DNA of 64,000 nt from Halorubrum coriense DSM 10284. GTDB taxonomy: Archaea > Halobacteriota > Halobacteria > Halobacteriales > Haloferacaceae. This document shows, piece after piece, positions 26,675 through 34,994 of the stretch. The notes below the pieces were generated by a model. That model saw nothing but the letters and a program-made list of their open reading frames with translations. It made no database searches and was not told the origin of the DNA. The stretch lies in NCBI RefSeq assembly GCF_000337035.1, contig NZ_AOJL01000020.1, forward strand, positions 37,563 through 101,562. Direction: 5' to 3'. Numbering within the stretch: the first letter of the stretch is position 1; every line of letters begins with the position of its first letter. Position numbers and translations under genes: made by a program.

Positions 26675-26747
26675 ACGCGGGTCGTCGGCGGGGGAGGTCA
26701 AAAAGCCCGCCCCAACGCCGCGGACGGTCCCGACCGAGCCGCGGGCG

Positions 26748-27497
26748 TCAGTCCCGGCCGCGGAACGGATCGAGCGACGGCGTCCAGTCGTACTCGCGGT
26801 ACCGGACCCGCGGAGCCGCCTGCGCGTCGATCACGCCGTACCGCCGGAGCCACTCCCTGATCCCCCTCGTCCCGCCGAAGTCGCCGCGGTACCACAGCAT
26901 GACCCGCGGGACCCGCGCGGTCCCGTCCGCGACGACCGTCTCGCTCTGCAGGTGCGTCTCGGCGGCGTGGTCGAGTCGCTCGTCGACCGTCGCGGGGTCG
27001 TAGGCGAAGACGGCCGGGCAGGCGGCGGCCCCGCAGTTGACCGCGAAGTGGATCCGCGGGTCCGGCTCGGCGACGCGGTGGCGGCGGACGAACGCGGACG
27101 GGAACGGGTCCGGCAGGTAGCCTAGACCGTACTTCCACTTCGAGCGGAGGATTCCGTGTTCGATCTCGTCGAGGCTCAGGTCGGTGCCGGCGACCGAGAC
27201 GACCGGCGCGCCGAAGAAGCGGCGTCGGTCCGACAGCCGCGTCGGATCGTCGAGGAGGGCGTCGCCGGTGGCGGCGTTGTAGACGTTGATCCAGAACGAC
27301 AGCCGCTCCGGGGCGTCAAGGGCGTCCAGCGCGGCCGGCGGCAGCGCGTCGAGCCGTCGCCGAGCGGCGTCGGCGTCTCCATCGGTCCGAACGGCGCGGA
27401 GGAACCCCCGCGCGGCGTCGACCGGAGCGGGCTCTGCGGCCGCGTCGCTCCGGTCTCCGACGGTCGCCCGCTCGTCGGTCGCGCCGCGTTCGGCCAT
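26748..27497 (-). CDS. DUF547 family protein
   Basis: 249 aa. The DUF547 landmarks are LSFWINVYNA, RSKWKYGLGYLPDPFPS, RIHFAVNCGAAACP, and WYRGDFGG near the C-terminus. The Cys in NCGAAACP and the His/Asn/Asp residues are conserved in the family. Cytosolic, no signal. A TATATG stretch sits ~25 nt upstream of the ATG at 27497. Confidence 0.87.
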   Translation of the reverse strand: MAERGATDERATVGDRSDAAAEPAPVDAARGFLRAVRTDGDADAARRRLDALPPAALDALDAPERLSFWINVYNAATGDALLDDPTRLSDRRRFFGAPVVSVAGTDLSLDEIEHGILRSKWKYGLGYLPDPFPSAFVRRHRVAEPDPRIHFAVNCGAAACPAVFAYDPATVDERLDHAAETHLQSETVVADGTARVPRVMLWYRGDFGGTRGIREWLRRYGVIDAQAAPRVRYREYDWTPSLDPFRGRD

Positions 27498-27598
27498 GGC
27501 GTGCGAACGAGGCCCACAGACCTATATGTGGCCCTGTTCCGCGCGCGGCGCGCCACACCGACTCCCAGTTTATCCGACGTGAGCGCGTAGCGGAGGGT

Positions 27599-28117
27599 AT
27601 GAGCGACACCCTGACGTCCGCCGAGGCGGTCCCCGACTTCGAGTTACCCAACGTCGCGGCCGGTCCCGACCCGTTCTCCCTGTCGGCCGCGGCCGCGGAC
27701 CCGGACACCGACGCGGTCGTCCTCCTGTTCCAGCGCGACTACCACTGCGGGAACTGCCGCGAGCAGGTCCGGGCGATCGCCGACCGGTACGACGAGTTCG
27801 CGGCCCTGAACGCGACGGTCGTCTCCGTGCTCCCCGAACCGCCGGACCGAGCGCGGTCGTGGCAGGAGTCGTACGACCTGCCGTTCGCGCTGCTCGCCGA
27901 TCCCGGAGCGGACGTGAGCGACGCGTACGACCAGCCCGTGCGGTTCGGGATCCTCGGGTCGCTCCACGACCTCGTGGGGCGGATGCCGGTGGCTTTGGTC
28001 CTAGACGTCCGTTCCGGCGAGCCGGTCGTCGCGTACACGTACGAGGGCCGGATGCCCGCCGACCGGCCCGAGGTCGACGACCTGCTGGCCGAGGTCCGGG
28101 CGCTGAGCGGCGACTGA
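27599..28117 (+). CDS. AhpC/TSA-type peroxiredoxin-like protein
   Basis: 172 aa thioredoxin fold. Motif VVLLFQRDYHCGNCREQVRA carries a CxxC instead of the usual PVCT motif, so it may be a thiol oxidoreductase rather than a peroxidase. FALLADPGADVSDAY follows the family layout. The next gene starts 3 nt after its stop, so the pair is cotranscribed. Confidence 0.83.
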   Translation: MSDTLTSAEAVPDFELPNVAAGPDPFSLSAAAADPDTDAVVLLFQRDYHCGNCREQVRAIADRYDEFAALNATVVSVLPEPPDRARSWQESYDLPFALLADPGADVSDAYDQPVRFGILGSLHDLVGRMPVALVLDVRSGEPVVAYTYEGRMPADRPEVDDLLAEVRALSGD

Positions 28118-28120
28118 CCG

Positions 28121-29035
28121 ATGGACCGGCGCGTGCTCGTCGCCCTCTGGCGGCTCTCGCGGCCGTCACAGCTCGCGCTGATAGCCCTCGTGTACGCGTT
28201 CGGCGTCGCGATGGCGTACGGCCGCGGCCACGGCGGGGCCACGGGCGCGCTGCGGGTCGGGTTCGGGCTTGCGGCGCTGCTGCCGGTCGCGGCGAGCGTC
28301 CACTACGCGAACGAGTACGCCGACGTCGAGACCGACGCGCTGACGGACCGCACGCCGTTCTCCGGCGGGAGCGGCGCGCTGGTCGACACGGGGCTCCCGC
28401 GGGGGCTCGCGCTGCGCGCCGGAGTCGTCGCCGGCGGACTCGGGCTCGCACTCGTCGCGTTCGGCGTCGCGGGCGACCCCGTCCTGTCTCCGACGGCCGC
28501 GGCGCTCCTCGCGGGGATCCTCGTCCTCGGTTGGCAGTACTCGGTCGGGCCGCTGCGGCTCGCGTGGAACGGGCTGGGAGCGCCGACGAACGCGCTCCTC
28601 GGCGGCGTCGCGCTCCCGCTGTACGGGTTCGCGGTCGTCGCCGGCGCGGTCACGTTCCCCGCCGCGCTCGCGACGCTCCCGTTCGGCGTCGTGGTGTTCG
28701 TGAACCTCTTGGAGACGACGTGGCCCGACCGGCGGGCGGACGCCGCGGTCGGCAAACGGACGCTCGCGACGCGGTGGTCGCCCCGGAACCTCCGGGCCGC
28801 GTACGGGGTCGGGGGCGCGGTCGCCGCGGTCGCGGCCGTGGCGCTCGCCGGGCGGGTACTCCCGCCGGTCGTGACCGGGGCGACGCTGCTCCCGCTGATC
28901 GGGCTCGTTCCCGGCTACCGGCGCTTCACGCGGCGGGACGAGCCGCTGCCCGCGGTGGCGACGATGGTCGCGCTGGCGGCCGCGACGACGGTCGCGTGGG
29001 CGCTCGTCGCGGGCGGGATCGCTCCGGGCGCGTAG
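28121..29035 (+). CDS. UbiA-family prenyltransferase
   Basis: 304 aa with about eight or nine transmembrane segments. The first Asp-rich prenyl-diphosphate motif is NEYADVETD; the second region is NLLETTWPDRRADAAVGKRT. Family members attach polyprenyl groups to quinones, hemes or lipids; the acceptor here cannot be assigned. Coupled to the peroxiredoxin-like gene. Confidence 0.87.
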   Translation: MDRRVLVALWRLSRPSQLALIALVYAFGVAMAYGRGHGGATGALRVGFGLAALLPVAASVHYANEYADVETDALTDRTPFSGGSGALVDTGLPRGLALRAGVVAGGLGLALVAFGVAGDPVLSPTAAALLAGILVLGWQYSVGPLRLAWNGLGAPTNALLGGVALPLYGFAVVAGAVTFPAALATLPFGVVVFVNLLETTWPDRRADAAVGKRTLATRWSPRNLRAAYGVGGAVAAVAAVALAGRVLPPVVTGATLLPLIGLVPGYRRFTRRDEPLPAVATMVALAAATTVAWALVAGGIAPGA

Positions 29036-29065
29036 CGGACGCGGGAGCGTCGGCTCGCCTCGGCA

Positions 29066-29986
29066 TCAGTACCGGGTGAGCTCCCGTTGATCGGCCTCCC
29101 GGCGCTCGCCGGGCGGGACGTTCGTCGCGACGATCTCGTCGACCGCGTCGCGGCCGTCGGCGTCGCTGTTGATCGCGCGGGTCGCGCCCTCGCGGTCGAC
29201 GCGGAAGCCGGCGTCGGCGTACGCGTCGTACATCACGCCGCTGTTCGAGAGCACGACCCACACGCCCGCGTCGTCGAGCTCGCCGGCGACGTCGAGCAGG
29301 CGGCGCTGGTCCTCGCGGTCGAACCCCGACGCGCTGTACTCGTTGAAGTTCGCCGTCGCGCTCATCGGCTCGTACGGGGGATCGAAGTAGACGAGGTCGC
29401 CAGCCTCGGCGGCGTCGAGGACGTACGCGAAGTCGCCCCGCCGGACCTCGGTGTCGTCGAGCAGGTCGCTCGCGCGCCGGATCCGGTCGCGCTGGACCCA
29501 GTCGGGGTCGGCGTACCGACCGATCGGGACGTTGAACCCGCCGTCCGCGTTCTCGCGGTAGAGCCCGTTGTAACACGTCCGGTTGAGGTAGCACAGCAGC
29601 GCCGCCTCCTCCAGCGGGTCGAACTCGCCCTCGTACGGCCGCCGGTTGAACCGCGCGCGCTGCTGGTAGTAGTAGGCGTCCACCTCTCGCCCCCGCGCCG
29701 TCTCCTCGGCATACGGGAGGTCCGGGTCCGGGTCGCCCTCGGGGTCGTCGAACGACGCGAGCCGGGCGATCAGCTCGTCGGGGCGGTCCCGGACCTGCTC
29801 GTAGAAGTTCACGAGCCGCGGGTTCGCGTCGTTGACCGTGGCGCGGGGCGGTTCCAGGTCGAAGAAGACGGCTCCGCCGCCGACGAACGGCTCGTGGTAC
29901 CGGCCGAAGTCGGCCGGGAAGCGGGCGTACAGCTCGTCGAGCAGCTGCCGCTTCCCGCCGGCCCACTTCAGGATCGGTTCGGCCAT
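29066..29986 (-). CDS. D12-class DNA adenine methyltransferase (Dam-like)
   Basis: 306 aa. N-terminal ILKWAGGKRQLLDEL, FxGxG motif PFVGGGAVFF, and catalytic DPPY in YFDPPYEPM followed by FNEYSASGF. Full length for the family. No restriction endonuclease or specificity gene is adjacent, so it is a solitary methylase; the target site is unknown. The ATG at 29986 starts exactly at the conserved N-terminus. Confidence 0.9.
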   Translation of the reverse strand: MAEPILKWAGGKRQLLDELYARFPADFGRYHEPFVGGGAVFFDLEPPRATVNDANPRLVNFYEQVRDRPDELIARLASFDDPEGDPDPDLPYAEETARGREVDAYYYQQRARFNRRPYEGEFDPLEEAALLCYLNRTCYNGLYRENADGGFNVPIGRYADPDWVQRDRIRRASDLLDDTEVRRGDFAYVLDAAEAGDLVYFDPPYEPMSATANFNEYSASGFDREDQRRLLDVAGELDDAGVWVVLSNSGVMYDAYADAGFRVDREGATRAINSDADGRDAVDEIVATNVPPGERREADQRELTRY

Positions 29987-30084
29987 CGCTATCGGGTGTC
30001 GCCCGCGCCCGTTCATAAACGTCTCGGGCCGCGTCCGCGGCGGTCGGTCGCGGGCCCGATCGCGCGCCCGACCGCCCACGCCGG

Positions 30085-30384
30085 TCAGTCGTCGGAGGGC
30101 TCCAACTCCGGCATCGGCAGGTCGGCGACGTGGCCCGCGGCCTCCTCGAAGTTCGGACCGGGCTCGATGGTGCCGGCCTCGCGGTCCCACTCGATGTAGC
30201 CCGCCTCCTCTAGCGCCGGGAGATGCGTCTCGCGGAGTTCGGCCGCGATCTCGTCGGCCCGTCCGCGGACGCGCAGATCCGCGACCGTCTCCACGGTGCC
30301 GTCGGCGAGGCCGGCGAGCACGCGCCTGCGTTCCGGCGATCCGACGACGGTCGCTGAATCGGTAGTGGGGGTGTCGAGTGTCAT
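30085..30384 (-). CDS. ArsR-like winged-helix regulator (DUF7344 type)
   Basis: 99 aa. SPERRRVLAGLADGTVETVA opens a winged helix, and HLPALEEAGYIEWDREAGTI is the wing-type hairpin seen in haloarchaeal DUF7344-like regulators. The ATG at 30384 is chosen; the longer frame is Arg/Pro-rich. It is divergent from a small membrane gene with a 368-nt intergenic region that holds palindromic sites. Confidence 0.8.
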   Translation of the reverse strand: MTLDTPTTDSATVVGSPERRRVLAGLADGTVETVADLRVRGRADEIAAELRETHLPALEEAGYIEWDREAGTIEPGPNFEEAAGHVADLPMPELEPSDD

Positions 30385-30752
30385 CGTGTCTGTCCGTATG
30401 TACGGAAGCGGTCGGAGCGGAATAAAAGCACCGGCGAACGCGGCTCTCGCCGGCGGTCGAACACGCCCCTCGCCGGCGGCAGAGCGCGGCAACCACTCCG
30501 GCCGAGCGCGGGGTCTCAACCGGCCTCACGAGCGCGGGACGCGGCTGACACGTTCCGGTGACCGCAGTTTTTGCGGCAGACTGTGCCGGCAATTCACAGA
30601 TAGTTGAGAAGTATACCAACGAGTAGCATGGTACACCTTACACCGCATGAACGACCGTTTCGGATGGTTTACGGGCATGTACCATGGTACCGTTTCTCAA
30701 AACCTATTTGGAAAGTGAAAGGTTTTAGTCGTCGGAGGGCGTATCGTGAGAT
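30385..30752. other. 368-bp intergenic region with AT-rich palindromic promoter zone
   Basis: No convincing gene. It includes a minus-strand TATA-like box (TGCTTTTATTCC, near 30418-30429), a short hairpin CCGCA-GTTTT-TGCGG (30562-30576), and an AT-richer part (30600-30730) with two CATGGTAC sites (30628-30635, 30683-30690). Confidence 0.6.
30679..30690. promoter_or_regulatory. perfect palindrome, candidate operator
   Basis: GTACCATGGTAC is a perfect 12-bp palindrome 60 nt before the small membrane gene. The half CATGGTAC recurs at 30628-30635. It could be the site of the neighbouring winged-helix regulator (inference). Confidence 0.4.
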
Positions 30753-31040
30753 ATGTACCAAGGCTCCATCACCGCCTCGGAGACGCACCGACCGATCGGC
30801 TCCGAGTCGCCGCCCGCCGGGCGCTCGCCCCTAGGGACGCTCGTGTTCCTCGCGCTCGTCATCGCCCCGTTCGTCGCGTTCGCGTACCCCGTCGCGACCG
30901 TCGCGCTGCTGACCGGCACCGTCGCGCTCGCCGTCCTCTCGCGGTCCGTCCTGCGGACCCTGCGCCGGCGCAGCGGTCGCGTCCAGACGCTCACGCTCCC
31001 CGGGCTGGGGACCGTCGAGTACCGCATCACGACGAACTGA
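30753..31040 (+). CDS. small two-helix membrane protein
   Basis: 95 aa. Polar head, two hydrophobic segments (~29-45 and 48-65), and a basic then beta-like tail (RRRSGRVQTLTLPGLG). ATG at 30753; TTTTAG lies ~27 nt upstream. Function unknown. Confidence 0.65.
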   Translation: MYQGSITASETHRPIGSESPPAGRSPLGTLVFLALVIAPFVAFAYPVATVALLTGTVALAVLSRSVLRTLRRRSGRVQTLTLPGLGTVEYRITTN

Positions 31041-31142
31041 TCGCTCCGGCCGCGGGCCGGCGGCCCGCTGAACCGCTTTTCGAAAAGACTCGTCCTCCCA
31101 GCGGCGACGCCGCGATCGGACGCGACGCCGTCTCTCGTTCCC

Positions 31143-32195
31143 TTACAGCCCGTAGGCCACGCGCTCGCCGACATCGAGCCCGTTCGCGATGGCGGCGTGG
31201 AGCCGTCCCTCGCCCGCGACCCAGTCGCCGAGCAGGAACAGTCCCGCGTCGCGCGCCGAGTCGACCGGGCCGCGATCGACGCCTTCGTCGGGGAGCGCGT
31301 AGCGCCACCCCTGATGGTCCGTCCACGCGGGATCGGCCAGCCGCTCGTCGCCGACGATGTCGGCGGCGTGCGCCGCGAGCGCGGCGACGTTCTCCGCGGG
31401 GTCGTCGTCGTAGTGCTCGGTCGACCACGCGCCGCTCGCTTGGACGACGAGCAGCGTCTCGCCGTCGGGGACGTGTCCGGCCTTACACTCCTCGCGCGAG
31501 ATCCAGCCGACCGGGTGCTCCTTGTCGGTGTTGACGAGCGCGTAGTACGGCACGTCGAGCGCGAACGGATAGCGCAACACCGCGGTCCAGACGCTGCCGT
31601 ACGCGACGTCGCCGACCGCCTCGACGAGCGTCTCGCGGAGCGGGTCGTCCCACTCGGCCGTCCGGAGCAGTTCCGTCGTCTGCGGGGCCGGCGGATTCAG
31701 GAGGAGGACGTCGAACGGCCCGTGCGTCTCGCCGTCCGCGTCGTCGAGTTCCCAGCGATCACCGCCGTTCGCGTCGCCGACGCGCCGGACCGTCTCGACG
31801 CGAGTCCGCCGGTGGACGGTCGCGTCGGTGCGACCGAACAGGCGCTTCGCGACTTGGGTGAGCCCCCGCCGGTAGCTCCACTTGTGTTCGTCGGCGTCGC
31901 GGCCCGGGGACACCGTCTCGTCGGCGTCGAAGGTGTACACCGGCTCCGTCACGTCGACGAGCCCCTCGTCGTCGAGCGTCTCGGTGATCAGCTCGACGAC
32001 GCGGTCGTCGTCGCTCTTCAGGTAGTTCGCCCCGTAGTCGTACGTGAGGTCGTCGTGGCGGCGGGTCGCCGCGCGGCCGCAGAGCCCGCCCGACTTCTCC
32101 AGCACGGTCACGTCCGCGTCGGGCACGGTGCCGTCGATGACGAACGCCGCCGCGGCCGCCCCCGCGCCCGCGCCGACGATGCCTACGTCTGTCAC
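31143..32195 (-). CDS. FAD/NAD(P)-binding oxidoreductase (amine-oxidase-like)
   Basis: 350 aa. N-terminal dinucleotide motif VGIVGAGAGAAAAAFVI, then TVLEKSGGLCGRAATRR (the FAD-ribose Glu) and YDYGANYL. The C-terminal LFLLGDWVAGEGRLHAAIAN is the FAD-binding end typical of amine-oxidase-like flavoproteins. The GTG at 32195 is preferred to the ATG at 32219: a TTAAGTGG box (32216-32223 on the minus strand) lies ~25 nt upstream, giving a leaderless start. Substrate unknown. Confidence 0.87.
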   Translation of the reverse strand: MTDVGIVGAGAGAAAAAFVIDGTVPDADVTVLEKSGGLCGRAATRRHDDLTYDYGANYLKSDDDRVVELITETLDDEGLVDVTEPVYTFDADETVSPGRDADEHKWSYRRGLTQVAKRLFGRTDATVHRRTRVETVRRVGDANGGDRWELDDADGETHGPFDVLLLNPPAPQTTELLRTAEWDDPLRETLVEAVGDVAYGSVWTAVLRYPFALDVPYYALVNTDKEHPVGWISREECKAGHVPDGETLLVVQASGAWSTEHYDDDPAENVAALAAHAADIVGDERLADPAWTDHQGWRYALPDEGVDRGPVDSARDAGLFLLGDWVAGEGRLHAAIANGLDVGERVAYGL

Positions 32196-32365
32196 ACCGA
32201 TCGTTGGGGCCGGGACCACTTAACCGGTCGCGTGCGGCGGCAAGGAGGTGACGCTATCCAGTGACGGCGGCCCGGGGAGCGGGGGCCGACCGGTCGCCGT
32301 CCGGCCCGACGATCGCGGTCGGTCCCTCGCCTCCAACGACGCGTTTTAATCGGTCAGTCCAGAGA

Positions 32366-32375
32366 GTACCGGTAC
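32366..32375. promoter_or_regulatory. palindrome at the MFS promoter
   Basis: GTACCGGTAC is a 10-bp palindrome about 25 nt downstream of the box GTTTTAATC (32343-32351), so it overlaps the expected transcription start. It leaves a leader of ~95 nt before the MFS gene. Confidence 0.35.
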
Positions 32376-32428
32376 GAACGCGACCGGCGCGGCGGGCGGT
32401 CCCGGCGTCACGGTCCGAGAGACACGAC

Positions 32429-32476
32429 ATGACACCGACCACCACCACGCGATCGACGGACGGGAACGATGGCTGA
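32429..32476 (+). CDS. possible 15-aa upstream ORF overlapping the MFS start
   Basis: MTPTTTTRSTDGNDG, with six Thr in 15 residues. Its TGA (32474-32476) lies inside the first codons of the MFS gene, so reading it would place ribosomes at that ATG. It may be a leader peptide or chance. Confidence 0.25.
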   Translation: MTPTTTTRSTDGNDG

Positions 32477-33797
32477 AGACGGGGCGGACGGCGACGCCGC
32501 GGCCGGGGAGTCGGCCGGAGAGATGGACTACGCCGCGCGCGCGGCCGAGACCCTCGGCTTCTCGCGCTGGTGGCAGATAGCCGCCGCGGCCGGGATGATG
32601 GCCGCGGTGAGCCCGTACCAGTACGTCTGGTCGTCGATCGAGCAGCCGCTCTCGCAGAGCCTCGACATCGCGCTGCCGGCGCTGGGCGCGGTGTTCTCCT
32701 TTTACGTCGTGTTCCAGTCGCTCTCGCAGTTCCCCGCGGGCAAGTGGCGCGACAGCCGCGGGCCGGGCGCGCTCACCTTCCTCGCCGCGCTCCTCGCGGG
32801 CGGCGGGTACATCGGGCTCGCGTACGCGACGAGCCTCTGGCAGCTGTACCTGCTGTACTCGCTCGGGGCGGTCGGCGTCGGTATCGTCTACACCGTCGCG
32901 GTCAACACCGCGGTCAAGTGGTTCCCGGACCGCACGGGGCTGACGACCGGCGTCGGGACGATGGCGTTCGCGGCCGGGAGCGCCCTCGTCGTCCCGTACG
33001 TGCGCGCGAACGCGACCGTGGCCGCCTACGGCGACGTGCTCCGGAACATCGGGATCGGTATCCTCGTCGTGACCCTCGTGGGCTCGTTCCTCCTGCGGGA
33101 CCCGCCGACGGACTGGCTGGACCGCGCGGGCGACGGCGACGACGATGACGGGGGGCTCGCCGCCTCGATCCGCGGGCGGAACTACTCGACGCGCGAGATG
33201 CTCTCGACGTGGCAGTTCTGGCTGCTGTACGCGATGTTCATCGCGATGGCGAGCGCGGACCTCCTCGTCATCGCCAACGTGGTCCGGTTCGCGGAGAACT
33301 TCGGCCTCGCGGCGCTGATCGCGACGCTGTCGGCGACGCTCCTCCCGATCGCTGCGGGGGTCTCGCGGCTGATCCTCGGCGAGGCGACCGACCGGTTCGA
33401 CCGCAAGCGCGTGATGGCCGGCTCGTTCCTCCTCGCCGGGCTGTTCCGGCTCGGCCTCGTGGCCGCCGGCGAGGCGGGCAACGGGGCCGTCTTCGTCGCG
33501 TTCGTTCTCGGCGCGATGTTCTTCTCCTCGCCGCTGTACGTCTTCTTCCCGTCGCTCCTCGCCGACTACTACGGCGCGGCCAACTCCTCGGGCAACTACG
33601 CGGTCCTGTACACCGCGAAGGTCGGCGGCGGCGTCTTCTCCGGCACCGTCGCCGGCTACCTCGTCGCGACCCTCGGGTGGACGCCGACGTTCGCCCTCGG
33701 CGGCGCGCTGGCGGTCGCCGCGGGGCTGGCGGTGTTCGTCCTCCGGCCGCCGAGCGGCTCCGGACTGCGCTCGACGGACCCGGCGGCCGCGGACTGA
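32469..33797 (+). CDS. MFS transporter, OFA (oxalate/formate antiporter-like) family
   Basis: 442 aa, 12 predicted transmembrane segments with a central acidic loop (~218-235). The N-terminal half contains SPYQYVWSSIEQPL and the loop FPAGKWRDSRGPG; the motif between helices 8 and 9 is GEATDRFDRKR. This pattern fits the OFA family of organic-acid antiporters. The substrate is unknown. Transcription probably starts near 32375, downstream of a GTTTTAATC box. Confidence 0.87.
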   Translation: MAEDGADGDAAAGESAGEMDYAARAAETLGFSRWWQIAAAAGMMAAVSPYQYVWSSIEQPLSQSLDIALPALGAVFSFYVVFQSLSQFPAGKWRDSRGPGALTFLAALLAGGGYIGLAYATSLWQLYLLYSLGAVGVGIVYTVAVNTAVKWFPDRTGLTTGVGTMAFAAGSALVVPYVRANATVAAYGDVLRNIGIGILVVTLVGSFLLRDPPTDWLDRAGDGDDDDGGLAASIRGRNYSTREMLSTWQFWLLYAMFIAMASADLLVIANVVRFAENFGLAALIATLSATLLPIAAGVSRLILGEATDRFDRKRVMAGSFLLAGLFRLGLVAAGEAGNGAVFVAFVLGAMFFSSPLYVFFPSLLADYYGAANSSGNYAVLYTAKVGGGVFSGTVAGYLVATLGWTPTFALGGALAVAAGLAVFVLRPPSGSGLRSTDPAAAD

Positions 33798-33830
33798 CCG
33801 ACGCCGCGGGCGTCTCTCGTTCCGGGCCGG

Positions 33831-34244
33831 CTACGCCCTCGCTCGCGTCGTCCGTCGGACCGCGAGCGACCAGAGCCCGACCGCGACGCCGCCGGCCGCG
33901 AGCACCGCGTTGACGCCGGCCGGTTCGAGCGAGAACGGAGTGAACGCGGGCGCGATCAGGGCGTGGAGCGCGACGCCCGCCGCGCCGGCGGCGGCGACCG
34001 ACCGCGGCCGCCACACCCGCGAGTCGGGGCTCCGCGCCGCCGCGGCGAAGACCCGGTCGCCGGAAGCGACGAGGACGTGGCCGGCGGCGAAGGCGAGTCC
34101 GAGAGCCGCCGACCCGGCGAGGTCGACGGCGACGCTCGTCTCGAAGGCGCGGTACCACAGCACGTGCGCGAGCCGCGCGGCCGCGCCGAGGGCGACGGCG
34201 AGCGAGAGGTCGAAGAGGCCGGCCGCGACGCGCCGAGGGGTCAC
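33831..34244 (-). CDS. small membrane protein coupled to the methyltransferase
   Basis: 137 aa with about four hydrophobic segments (~8-25, 38-58, 80-100, 110-130). The GTG at 34244 overlaps the methyltransferase stop (GTGA). No recognised family. Convergent with the MFS gene. Confidence 0.68.
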   Translation of the reverse strand: MTPRRVAAGLFDLSLAVALGAAARLAHVLWYRAFETSVAVDLAGSAALGLAFAAGHVLVASGDRVFAAAARSPDSRVWRPRSVAAAGAAGVALHALIAPAFTPFSLEPAGVNAVLAAGGVAVGLWSLAVRRTTRARA

Positions 34245-34849
34245 GGGAGCGTTCCGACGACCGCGAAGAACGGGTCCTCGCCCGGGCGCTCCGCGATCCG
34301 GTCCGCGACCGCGAACCCGCCGGCCGCGAGGTAGCGCTCGACGAGGTCGGCGCGCTCGTCCATCGAGGCGGCCCGCCACGCGCGGACGGCCTTCGTCGGG
34401 AACATCCGGTTCGAGAAGCTGACGACGAGCGTCCCGCCGGGCGCGAGGACCCGGGCGAACTCCGCGAAGACTGGGCCGGGGTACTGGAGGTACTGGACCG
34501 ACAGCGCACAGCAGACCGCGTCGAACGCGTCGTCGGCGAAGGGGAGGGACTGCGCGTCGTTGAGGTCGCGGACGACGTACTCGTCGAGTCGGTCGTTGGC
34601 GGCCAGTTCGGCCTCGTTGAGCCCGTGCCCGACGACCCGGTCGTACTCGGTGTCCGGCAGGTGCGAGACCCAGCTGCTCATCGCGTCGAGGACCCGGTCG
34701 CCGGGGTCGGTCACCGACGCGTACAGCGCGGTCAGCCGGTCGAGGAACGCGTCGTCTGCGTGGGTGACGAACCGCGGGTCGGCGTAGAACGTCCCGTCGG
34801 GGCGGTCGTCCCGCTTGCGCCGGTCGCGGTCCGAGAGGACGGTCGTCAC
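34241..34849 (-). CDS. SAM-dependent methyltransferase (methyltransferase_11-like)
   Basis: 202 aa. Motif I region DRVLDAMSSWVSHLPDTEYD is degenerate (no GxGxG), but DLNDAQSLPFADDAFDAVCC and the VLAPGGTLVVSFSNRMFPTK stretch are typical. The GTG at 34849 is inferred; the frame upstream is Arg/Gly-rich. Substrate unknown. Cotranscribed with a membrane protein. Confidence 0.8.
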   Translation of the reverse strand: MTTVLSDRDRRKRDDRPDGTFYADPRFVTHADDAFLDRLTALYASVTDPGDRVLDAMSSWVSHLPDTEYDRVVGHGLNEAELAANDRLDEYVVRDLNDAQSLPFADDAFDAVCCALSVQYLQYPGPVFAEFARVLAPGGTLVVSFSNRMFPTKAVRAWRAASMDERADLVERYLAAGGFAVADRIAERPGEDPFFAVVGTLP

Positions 34850-34980
34850 GATACCGGAACGAGGGGCGCGGGGAGTAAGAGGCCGTCGCCGCCGGCTGCC
34901 ACCACCGGAGGCCCCACCCGGGTCCAGCCGCCGGCGACCGCGCGCCTGCCCCCACCGGACGGCTTTTTTCGGCGAGTGTT

Positions 34981-34994
34981 TTACCAGCTGGTAA
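34981..34994. promoter_or_regulatory. 14-bp perfect palindrome at the pirin start
   Basis: TTACCAGCTGGTAA ends in the A of the ATG at 34994 and lies ~12 nt after a T-rich box (CTTTTTTC). It occupies the expected transcription start, as repressor sites often do. Confidence 0.5.

Noticed and set aside
30604..30834. 76-codon open frame over the AT-rich intergenic region
   Set aside because: It overlaps the promoter and the start of the small membrane gene and has no motif.
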